From: Flavobacteriaceae bacterium
Lineage (GTDB): Bacteria > Bacteroidota > Bacteroidia > Flavobacteriales > Flavobacteriaceae
Direction of reading: 5' to 3'
Length of the DNA: 47,969 nucleotides
NCBI GenBank assembly: GCA_021647405.1
Contig: JAKIUU010000017.1
Location: 1-47,969 of the forward strand
Positions within the stretch are counted from its first letter, which is position 1. Every line of letters starts with the position of its first letter. The notes under the pieces were generated by a model, which did no database searches, was not told the origin of the DNA, and saw only the letters and a program-made list of their open reading frames with translations. This document shows, one piece after another, positions 41,756 through 47,969 of this stretch. A program made the translations under genes and the position numbers.

Positions 41756-42703
41756 TTAGCAGGGGTTGGTAAGCGTTTTAAATATTTTTTCAAACCTTTG
41801 AGGAAGCTTGTCTTTTAAATGGATTTTTTCATTTGTAAATGGATGTGTAAATTGCAAGGCGAAGGCGTGCAAATACAATCCTTTACCATTTAGAATTAAA
41901 TTATCAAAGCCATAAGTGGCATCTCCTAATATAGGATTTCCTATATGAGACAGATGTTTACGCAATTGATGTCTTCTTCCTGTCTGAGGTTTTAATGCGA
42001 CCAAGTTAAGTTTTCCGAATCTTTTTGACGGAACGGATGCGATTATTAAATAGTCAACCCTTATAAACCCTTAAATGGTTTTTAAGGGGCGACTAAATAA
42101 TCCGATTGTGATGACTTGCCGTCAATTTCTGAAGTAATTTCCCCCTGAAGGTTCATTTCACCAATAGCAATGGCATAATAAGTTTTCTTAATGGTTTTGG
42201 CTTCAAACATCTTATTTAAAGTGCGAATGCTACGGCTTGTTTTTCCTACCAACAAAATACCTGTGGTTGCATAATCTAACCGGTGTACAGGTTGTGGAGA
42301 TGTGGCATCATTAAGAGTGCTTCGTTTAATGTTTTGAGACAAGGCATTGGCAATGGTTTTAAAACTATTGCCACTCACCAAGATACCAGCTGGTTTATGA
42401 ATTACTGCTAAATATTCATCTTCAAATAATATGTCAAGTGAAAAGATCAGCTTTCTCCTTGAACAGACCTTGTTTGAAACGGATAAGCAGATATATTCAC
42501 CACCATTTATAAAAGTAGCCGATGTTGCAATAACATCATTAACCGTAATAGATTTTTTCTTTAAAGCTTTTTTTTAATGCTGATTTTGTAAAAGCCGCAT
42601 TGAAAATACCCACACCATATTCTTGCAATCGCATGGGTGTAGATAATTTGGGAACAATATGGGATTCGGTTGGATTGATTATTGATATATTTTAAATTCC
42701 CAT
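41756..42703 (-). pseudogene. RluA-family pseudouridine synthase, broken by three lesions
   Basis: The conceptual product is a normal RluA-family protein: ESHIVPKLSTPMRLQEYGVG, an S4-like region KSITVNDVIATSATFINGG, YLAVIHKPAGILVSGNSFKT, the catalytic PVHRLDYATTG, and C-terminal LKPQTGRRHQLRKHLSHIGN. It cannot be made in one piece. After the likely ATG at 42703 the fourth codon is TAA (42692-42694). A run of eight A (42568-42575) shifts the frame, whereas seven would keep it. A 47-bp insertion at about 42053-42099 adds a stop and another shift. It begins 17 nt after argS, so it was probably the second gene of that operon. Three independent faults argue for true decay, although the homopolymer alone could be a sequencing error. 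Confidence 0.88.
42047..42099. mobile_element. 41-bp palindromic insertion with 6-bp target duplication
   Basis: Element at 42053-42093, starting GTCAACCCTTATAAACC and ending in the inverted GGTTTTTAAGGGGCGAC (14 of 17 positions complementary, 7-nt loop). TAAATA stands directly on both sides (42047-42052 and 42094-42099). On the coding strand both copies encode the same Tyr-Leu, so removing the element plus one TAAATA restores a continuous RluA reading frame (SQSDYL then IIASVP). This is direct evidence that it inserted into the gene. It is too short to encode anything; a transposase or hairpin-processing enzyme must act from elsewhere. Confidence 0.7.
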
Positions 42704-42719
42704 AAGCATAACGCGTTTT

Positions 42720-44495
42720 TTACATCCGTTCTGGTACATCAATACCCAAAAGACCAAAAGCAGTTTTTATAACCTGCGCCACTTTATGAGAAACTTGTAC
42801 ATGAACAATTTTTTCGTCAAGATTGTCATTGCTTAAGATATGCACCGATTGGTAGAAAGAATTGTACAGCTTTACCAAATCATAAGTGTAATTGGCAATT
42901 AAAGCCGGACTGTGATTGGTTGCTGCCAAGCTGATAATTTCGGTAAACAATTGCAGGTGTTTTATGAGGTCTTTTGTCTTGCTGTTAAGTGCGTCTAGTG
43001 TAATAGATTGGCTGTAGTCAAAAGTGGCTTTTCGTAAAATTGACTGAATTCGGGCATAGGTATATTGAATAAAGGGTCCTGTGTTGCCATTAAAATCTAT
43101 GGATGCTGCTGGGTCAAACAAAATGCGCTTTTTAGGATCTACCTTTAAAATAAAATATTTTAAGGCACCCAAACCAATGGTTTTATACAATTGCTTTTTT
43201 TCGGTATCCGTATACCCCTCTAATTTTCCCAATTCTTCAGAAATATTTTTGGCCGTTTGGGTCATTTCAACAATTAAATCGTCGGCATCTACAACAGTAC
43301 CTTCTCTTGATTTCATTTTACCACTTGGCAAATCTACCATGCCATAAGATAAATGATAGAGCCTATCAGCCCAATCATACCCTAATTTTTTTAGGATTAA
43401 GATCAGTACTTTAAAATGATAATCTTGCTCATTACCAACAGTGTAAACAAGGCTGTCAATATCATAATCTTTAAAACGTTGAATGGCGGTACCAATATCT
43501 TGCGTCATATAAACGGCTGTGCCATCAGCGCGTAAAACTATTTTTTCATCCAGACCTTCATCGGTTAAATCTATCCACACAGAGCTGTCTTCTTTTTTAT
43601 AGAAAACACCATCTTTTAAGCCTTTAGCCACCACGTCTTTTCCCAACAAATAAGTGTTACTTTCGTAATAATTGATGTCAAAATCGACTCCTAAAGTTTT
43701 GTACGAAATATCAAATCCGTCATAAACCCATTGGTTCATTTTTTTCCAAAGCGACACAACTTCGGTGTTACCCGCTTCCCATTCTTTAAGCATATTTTGT
43801 GCTTCAATTAGAAGAGGTGCTTGTTTTTTGGCTTCTTCTTCAGACAAGCCATTGGCCATGGCTTGAGCAATTTGTTTTTTATATTCTTGGTCGAATTTTA
43901 CATAGTAATTGCCCACCAATTTATCGCCTTTAAGGCCCGTAGATTCAGGTGTTTCGCCATTTCCGAATTTCTGCCAAGCCAACATACTTTTACAAATATG
44001 AATACCACGGTCGTTTATGATTTGTGTTTTTATGACTTTCTTACCCGATGCTTCAATTATTTTAGCCACCGAATAGCCCAACAAGTTATTTCTGATATGT
44101 CCTAAATGCAGCGGTTTATTGGTATTGGGACTCGAATATTCTACCATCACCGCTTTTTCATCGGGGTTTGGGTTGCTGATGCCGTAATTGTTATCGGCTA
44201 AAATAGCGTTAAAAATAGCGTTGTAAAAAGTATCTGTAATAACGATATTCAAAAAGCCTTTTACCACATTAAAATCAGCTATAAAGGCGTTATTTTCTTT
44301 TAAATGAGCGCCAATGGTTTCGCCAATTTGAACGGGGTTCCCTTTTATATGACGCAATAATGTAAACACAACCAGAGTGATATCGCCCTCAAAATCTTGG
44401 CGTGTGGCTTGAAATTCAAAATCGTTTAATGTTAACTGATAATGATTCAATATGGCCGCACTTACGGCATGCTGTAATTTGTTTTGAAGAGGCAT
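42720..44495 (-). CDS. argS: Arginyl-tRNA synthetase
   Basis: Class I aminoacyl-tRNA synthetase charging tRNA-Arg in the cytoplasm. The N-terminal Add1 domain (about 1-110) precedes the HIGH motif in YSSPNTNKPLHLGHIRNN. GDKLVGNYYVKF, DIGTAIQRFKDYDIDSLVYV-like text and the KMSKS-equivalent GKMKSREGTVVDADDL follow. The C-terminal DALR anticodon-binding domain includes GPFIQYTYARIQSILRKA and ends LLGIDVPERM. At 591 residues it is full length. A candidate -7 element lies 20 nt upstream. The broken pseudouridine synthase gene follows on the same strand after 16 nt. Confidence 0.96.
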   Translation of the reverse strand: MPLQNKLQHAVSAAILNHYQLTLNDFEFQATRQDFEGDITLVVFTLLRHIKGNPVQIGETIGAHLKENNAFIADFNVVKGFLNIVITDTFYNAIFNAILADNNYGISNPNPDEKAVMVEYSSPNTNKPLHLGHIRNNLLGYSVAKIIEASGKKVIKTQIINDRGIHICKSMLAWQKFGNGETPESTGLKGDKLVGNYYVKFDQEYKKQIAQAMANGLSEEEAKKQAPLLIEAQNMLKEWEAGNTEVVSLWKKMNQWVYDGFDISYKTLGVDFDINYYESNTYLLGKDVVAKGLKDGVFYKKEDSSVWIDLTDEGLDEKIVLRADGTAVYMTQDIGTAIQRFKDYDIDSLVYTVGNEQDYHFKVLILILKKLGYDWADRLYHLSYGMVDLPSGKMKSREGTVVDADDLIVEMTQTAKNISEELGKLEGYTDTEKKQLYKTIGLGALKYFILKVDPKKRILFDPAASIDFNGNTGPFIQYTYARIQSILRKATFDYSQSITLDALNSKTKDLIKHLQLFTEIISLAATNHSPALIANYTYDLVKLYNSFYQSVHILSNDNLDEKIVHVQVSHKVAQVIKTAFGLLGIDVPERM

Positions 44496-44515
44496 AGGTT
44501 TGTATAAATTGACTG

Positions 44516-44523
44516 CAAATTTA
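44516..44523 (-). promoter_or_regulatory. Candidate -7 element for argS
   Basis: Leftward TAAATTTG, 20 nt upstream of the argS ATG, matches TAnnTTTG. The TTG partner is not found at the standard distance. Confidence 0.4.
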
Positions 44524-44572
44524 AAGATTTTTTATTGAGTAGCTGTATGCTTGTTTGCTCTTTTTGAAAGGA

Positions 44573-45550
44573 CTACTTTTTACCCAATTGCCATTTGCTT
44601 TGTTTCCATTCTTTTTGTTGTTTTGATGTAAGAAATGTCCAGGCTACAATACGGCTTGTTTTGTTTCCTTGACCCATTGGAATGGTTCTTACCTCAATAG
44701 CATTGGCATTTTTAAGAGATTCATACACCGACTTAAGATTGGATTGTTTCGAAATTAAGGTCGAAAACCAGAAGCAAGAATCGGCAAACTTTTTACTTTG
44801 TCTGATCATATTGTGTACAAACTTTTTTTCGCCACCATCACACCACAATTCGGCATTTTGACCGCCAAAATTTAAAGTAAGTTTATCCGTTTTTTTAGCA
44901 TTTAAATTGTTTAATTTTCGGAGTGTTCCAGCCTGTGCTGCCTCTAAAGAAACGTGAAAAGGCGGATTACAAACAGACACATCAATGCGGTCATTTTTGG
45001 TAATGATGCCATAAAAAACATCTTTAGCTGTGGGTTGTAAACGCAATTCAATATGGCCTTTTAAAAAAGGATTGTTTTCAATTATTTTTTTTGATGCGGC
45101 TATTGATATGGGGTCAATATCTGTACCAATAAATGACCAACCGTATTCAACAACACCAATAATGGGGTAAATACAACTGGCACCCACGCCAATATCCAAA
45201 CATTTTATTGTTGTGCCTGTGGGTATTTTCCCGTAGTTACTGCCACATAATAAATCGGCTATATGGTGAATGTAATCGGCCCTTCCAGGGATAGGTGGAC
45301 ATAAATAACCTTTGGGAATGTCCCAATTATCAATGCCGTAATGTCGTTTTAAAAGGGCTTTGTTAAGTGTTTTTACCGCTTCTGGATTTGAAAAATCAAT
45401 AGAAATATCGCCATATTTATTTGGTTTTACAAAAGGTGCTAAGGCTTTACAATTTTCAATAAGTTTTTTAAAGTCATAACGTTCACGATGTTTGTTTCGG
45501 TTGTGTAAGCGCGCCTTTATTTTTGGATGTATTTTCTTTTTTTGGGACAT
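44573..45550 (-). CDS. rlmF: 23S rRNA (adenine(1618)-N(6))-methyltransferase
   Basis: SAM-dependent methyltransferase modifying A1618 of 23S rRNA. The N-terminus is strongly basic (KKKIHPKIKARLHNRNKHRE), as in RlmF. IDFSNPEAVKTLNKALLKRH and GYLCPPIPGRADYIHHIADL are typical conserved blocks. The SAM-binding strand is CLDIGVGASCIYPIIG, and the N6-adenine catalytic motif is SVCNPPFHVS. The 325 residues agree with the family. It is a leftward gene, probably expressed with or after the small lipoprotein gene 23 nt upstream. Confidence 0.93.
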   Translation of the reverse strand: MSQKKKIHPKIKARLHNRNKHRERYDFKKLIENCKALAPFVKPNKYGDISIDFSNPEAVKTLNKALLKRHYGIDNWDIPKGYLCPPIPGRADYIHHIADLLCGSNYGKIPTGTTIKCLDIGVGASCIYPIIGVVEYGWSFIGTDIDPISIAASKKIIENNPFLKGHIELRLQPTAKDVFYGIITKNDRIDVSVCNPPFHVSLEAAQAGTLRKLNNLNAKKTDKLTLNFGGQNAELWCDGGEKKFVHNMIRQSKKFADSCFWFSTLISKQSNLKSVYESLKNANAIEVRTIPMGQGNKTSRIVAWTFLTSKQQKEWKQSKWQLGKK

Positions 45551-45573
45551 TGAAATGCGAGGGCTCTATTTTA

Positions 45574-45954
45574 TTAATAAATAAAAGTAGGTTCTCCGTT
45601 AAGGCATTCAATACCGCTTGGTGGTTGCGCTACAGAACAATCGGAAAACACCCCCCATTTAATATTGTATTTTTCTTGTTCTTTGGTATAATGTGTGACT
45701 AAATCAAGAAAGCTTACCGTATCTATGCTTAGTGGGTAGGCAATATAACCTGCAGGGCCGCCACAAGCTTTAGCACCAATGGCTGTAAAAGCCCAATCCT
45801 CAGGATTGGAACAAGGTTCGCTATTTGCAAGGGTTTGTATGTCGAGATATAAATCGTCTAATAATTGCTGTTCTTGCTCTTGCGAAAGTGTATTGCTGGT
45901 ACAACTTGTCAAAATTAAGACGAGTGAAGCGATGCTAATTATTAAATTTTTCAT
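45574..45954 (-). CDS. Small putative lipoprotein of unknown function
   Basis: The 126-residue product starts with a lipoprotein signal peptide (LIISIASLVLILTSC, lipid-modified Cys at about 18) and is likely anchored in the envelope. Four further cysteines occur in the mature part (SEPCSNPEDW, GAKACGGPAGY, SDCSVAQ, GIECLNGE) and could form two disulfides. The segment WAFTAIGAKACGGPAGYIAY and the Cys pattern are, from memory, found in several bacteroidotal small secreted proteins, but I cannot name the family. It lies 23 nt before rlmF on the same strand. Confidence 0.7.
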   Translation of the reverse strand: MKNLIISIASLVLILTSCTSNTLSQEQEQQLLDDLYLDIQTLANSEPCSNPEDWAFTAIGAKACGGPAGYIAYPLSIDTVSFLDLVTHYTKEQEKYNIKWGVFSDCSVAQPPSGIECLNGEPTFIY

Positions 45955-45997
45955 TGTAATGGTGTTTTATCTTTTGTAAAGGTATCTTATATACTGT

Positions 45998-46480
45998 TCA
46001 TTCTTCTGATAATAGAGATTCTATTTCTAATCTGTAATCGTATTGCAAATCTTCGTGCAAGCCACTTAGTTTTTTTTTGACTGCTTCAATTTCGCGGTAA
46101 AATATATTTTTAAGAACAGTGTTGTGTTTTATTGAAGACTTAAAATCATTTAATTTCTGACAGAAATAAAGGCGCAGCTCAACTTCTGTCTCCGTTTTTT
46201 TTGAATAGCGGATATAGGTTTTAATACGGCGCAATATTTTACGAACACTTTTTTTAATAAAGTAATAAGTTTTTGTGTTTATGAGTTCAAATTGTTCATC
46301 TATTTCAATTTTTATGCCGTTAATAAAAGCCTCCTCATCAGCCGACTCGAATAGAAGGTAGGTAAGTAATTCTTTATTTTCTTTTTTAAACTTTGACAGG
46401 CGCAAACAAAGTGTCAGTATCTCTTTCTGGCTACGGTGGGTTAACTCTGTCTTAAGGTCTTTTATTGTAACAGCTTTCAT
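45998..46480 (-). CDS. Hypothetical alpha-helical protein
   Basis: Cytoplasmic protein of 160 residues with no recognised domain. It is rich in Lys, Glu, Leu and Ile and probably all helical: TIKDLKTELTHRSQKEILTL, then KFKKENKELLTYLLFES, a basic middle (YYFIKKSVRKILRRIKTYIR), and SGLHEDLQYDYRLEIESL near the end. I have an impression of similar proteins across flavobacteria without assigned function. The ATG at 46480 (MKAVTIKDLK) is preferred over one three codons upstream. The IS3 element begins about 30 nt upstream of the start, so the native promoter is probably displaced or replaced. Confidence 0.65.
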   Translation of the reverse strand: MKAVTIKDLKTELTHRSQKEILTLCLRLSKFKKENKELLTYLLFESADEEAFINGIKIEIDEQFELINTKTYYFIKKSVRKILRRIKTYIRYSKKTETEVELRLYFCQKLNDFKSSIKHNTVLKNIFYREIEAVKKKLSGLHEDLQYDYRLEIESLLSEE

Positions 46481-46569
46481 CGCTTGCAATTTAAGGAAAA
46501 TTTGTAAGCTTCCCCTAAAACCGAACTGTTTAAAAGTATAAAAACAAGTATTAATTTTAAGCAGTAATT

Positions 46570-46836
46570 ATGAGAAAGAGTAAATTTAGTCCAACACAAA
46601 TCGCAAAGATTTTACAGGAGTTTGATATGGGTAAATCTGTATCAGAAATTAGCCGAGACCATGGAGTTAGTTCAGCGGCCTTTTATAAATGGCGTTCCAA
46701 GTATGCAGGGATGAATTCTAAAGAGTTAAAACGGTTAAAAATTTTAGAGGAAGAGAATCGTAAACTCAAACAGATGTATGCTACTCTAGCATTAGACCAT
46801 CAAATGGCAAAGGAGGTTATTGAAAAAAAGCTATAA
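46570..46836 (+). CDS. IS3-family transposase OrfA
   Basis: DNA-binding component of the IS, 88 residues. The N-terminal helix-turn-helix reads KFSPTQIAKILQEFDMGKSV with EISRDHGVSSAAFYKWRSKY (HTH_Tnp_1 type), followed by a leucine-zipper-like helix LKRLKILEEENRKLKQMYAT. It ends at TAA shortly after a run of seven A. OrfB lies in the -1 frame, so a fused OrfAB transposase would arise by ribosomal slippage. Confidence 0.9.
   Translation: MRKSKFSPTQIAKILQEFDMGKSVSEISRDHGVSSAAFYKWRSKYAGMNSKELKRLKILEEENRKLKQMYATLALDHQMAKEVIEKKL
46811..46830 (+). promoter_or_regulatory. Programmed -1 frameshift signal of the IS
   Basis: AAAAAAAG slippery run (46823-46830) with AGGAGG at 46811-46816, six bases upstream. 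A Shine-Dalgarno-like stimulator before an A-rich slippery site is the arrangement known from dnaX and IS911. After the -1 shift the frame reads KAIKPYRKRIIAKQLIHYGI into OrfB. Confidence 0.6.
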
Positions 46837-47711
46837 AGCCCTATCGCAAGCGGATAATAGCAAAACAGCTTATTCATTATGGTATTAGTAGGGCGTGCCG
46901 GATTTTAAATATGAGTAAGAGCGTTTATTATTATAAACCGTTGGCAAAAGATGATACTGAAATTGAAACAGCTCTTAGAGAAAAAGCAGAGGAGCATTCG
47001 GAGGAAGGGTTTTGGAAGGCTTATGATCGCTTACGCAATGAAGGAAAGATTTGGAATCATAAACGGGTGTACAGGGTTTATAAATCACTAGGATTATCCT
47101 TGCGTCGTAAAGTAAAGAAACGTTTGCCCGCAAGAGTAAAAGAGCCTTTAGCGGTTCCTAAAGAATTAAACCACACTTGGAGTATGGATTTTGTAACCGA
47201 TGTATTGGATAACAGTAGGCGTTTTAGAGGGTTTAATGTGATTGATGATTATAACAGGGAAGTTCTTTTTATAGAAATAGATTATTCTTTACCAAGTAAT
47301 CGCATTATTTGGGTACTCAATCATTTGATTAACAAAAGAGGAAAACCTAAACGCATACGTATGGATAATGGCCCAGAGTTTATAGCGAGAATAACAGCTA
47401 ATTGGAGTTTTATGTACGATATAGAGTTCAAATATATACAACCGGGAAAACCCACTCAAAATGCTTTTGTAGAACGATTTAATGGAAGCTATAGAAGAGG
47501 TGTTCTAAACAAATATATTTTTGAATACCTAGAGCAAGTAAGAGAGTAAACACAAATCTGGATGGATGATTATAATCATTTTAGACCTCACGATGCGTTA
47601 GGTAAAATCCCACCAGTAAAGTATGCTGAAATTAATTCTAATGGAGCTAGCTCCATTAGAATTAAAAATAATAAATTTGAAGAAATTAGAAAAATAAGCA
47701 GTTCTATTTAG
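46830..47711 (+). pseudogene. IS3-family transposase OrfB with premature stop
   Basis: DDE integrase component. The helix-turn-helix-like N-terminus IAKQLIHYGISRACRILNMS is followed by the HTH_21 region EEGFWKAYDRLRNEGKIWN. The rve core has the three acidic residues in TWSMDFVTDVL, RIRMDNGPEF and NAFVERFNGSYR. A TAA at 47547-47549 interrupts the frame after YLEQVRE. Beyond it the same frame continues with the conserved C-terminus TQIWMDDYNHFRPHDALGKI and ends naturally at TAG 47709-47711, inside the right inverted repeat. A single nonsense change therefore removed about 54 residues; the catalytic triad is intact but the C-terminal part is probably needed for activity. Confidence 0.85.
47632..47665. 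repeat. 34-bp perfect palindrome inside the IS
   Basis: TTAATTCTAATGGAGCT followed by its exact complement, centred on AGCTAGCT. It lies in the 3' part of orfB downstream of the nonsense codon. It can form a hairpin or cruciform and may act as a transcriptional barrier at the IS end. Confidence 0.8.
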
Positions 47712-47717
47712 GGGACA

Positions 47718-47969
47718 CTATCCTATGAAGTGTGTAAGTTAAAATAACTTGGGTTAGATTTTATAACTAAAGTCTGACCCTTTTGTCATATATTGTTAAG
47801 AACTGATTGAGAATAATTCCCCAATTTCTAATTGGCATAGACCAAGACCGTTGCATAATCACCTATTTCTTTTTTCGGTTCTATTTTCATTTTTTCAATT
47901 CAAATTTTATGATTTTTTTTAGATTTTATAATGCCTAGTCTTCTGTTTTTTCGGTTCATTTTCCTTAAT
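47718..47969. other. Non-coding flank right of the IS
   Basis: No convincing gene. Directly beyond the IS, GTGTGTAAGTTAAAATAACTT contains an AAGTT/AACTT inverted repeat and resembles ends of other insertion sequences. GGGTTAGA (47751-47758) pairs with TCTGACCC (47773-47780, one G-U) and is followed by TTTT, a terminator-like structure. A small hairpin CCAATT/AATTGG is at 47820-47834. The leftward text GAACCGAAAAAA occurs twice, near 47870 and 47950. Confidence 0.45.

Larger units (their letters stand above)
46509..47717 (+). mobile_element. IS3-family insertion sequence, probably inactive
   Basis: About 1.2 kb with two overlapping transposase frames. The imperfect terminal inverted repeats are TCCCCTAAAACCGAACTG at the left (46511-46528) and, inverted, TGTCCCCTAAATAGAACTG at the right (47699-47717). 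The outermost left bases no longer match the right end, and I see no convincing 3- or 4-bp target duplication. orfB carries an in-frame stop. The element lies directly upstream of the hypothetical gene at 46480. Confidence 0.82.

Noticed and set aside
47828..47890. Leftward 20-codon frame MKIEPKKEIGDYATVLVYAN and a further open stretch running off the right edge from 47921
   Set aside because: Too short to support a gene. Both contain the repeated text GAACCGAAAAAA, so the likeness is probably a repeat, though the edge stretch could be the end of a gene outside the window.

Overview
The window looks like chromosomal DNA of a marine-type Flavobacteriaceae (Bacteroidota). The evidence is the low GC content, A-rich leaders without Shine-Dalgarno sequences, recurring flavobacterial promoter cores (TAnnTTTG, several with an upstream TTG), and typical family content (DUF4294, DUF4199, M42 peptidase, PepD, HemC-HemD fusion, small SRP RNA). 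Almost all of it is housekeeping. Only the last 1.5 kb is clearly mobile, and gene decay shows at both ends.

Layout. 1-6.5 kb: a metal-binding HMA gene cut by the left edge, head-to-head with a glucosaminidase/LysM lipoprotein, then a Spy-like periplasmic protein, an MscS channel, DUF4294, an M42 aminopeptidase, PlsC and an SRPBCC protein. 6.6-13 kb: acetyl-CoA synthetase, a TauE/SafE permease, and a leftward group of sodium/solute symporter, PdxH, SixA-like phosphatase and Ppx. 13.1-19.2 kb: recR with a glycosyltransferase, then a leftward iorA-iorB-acd operon that would turn aryl- or 2-oxo acids into acyl-CoA and then into acid plus ATP. 19.4-31 kb: a heme locus encoding every step from glutamyl-tRNA to protoheme (hemA, hemC-D, hemB, hemL, hemE, hemN, a hemJ-like gene, hemH), with an AraC regulator between the two arms and lpxD inserted. 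31.2-39.4 kb: an E2 acyltransferase, PepD, and a leftward group of DUF4199, a polyprenyl-type glycosyltransferase, phosphoglucomutase and an MsbA-like exporter. 39.5-41.7 kb: the SRP RNA gene with a textbook promoter, an SDR enzyme and a transaldolase-like protein. 41.7-46.5 kb: a broken RluA-family pseudouridine synthase gene, argS, rlmF and two unknown genes. 46.5-47.7 kb: an IS3-family insertion sequence with a nonsense codon in orfB.

The most unusual signals are non-coding. First, a 41-bp imperfect hairpin sits between two exact TAAATA copies inside the pseudouridine synthase pseudogene, which looks like a very small transposed palindrome. Second, A-rich repeats with a strict 7-bp period (roughly CAAAANN) occur at about six intergenic sites, and in hemE and the SDR gene the repeat runs into the start codon. 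Third, there are several families of small GC-rich hairpin repeats. Fourth, a 34-bp perfect palindrome lies in the insertion sequence. Fifth, the head-to-head junction at the left edge appears to have lost both original starts and the shared promoter region. I found no CRISPR array, tRNA, rRNA or phage module, and no defence system that I recognise.
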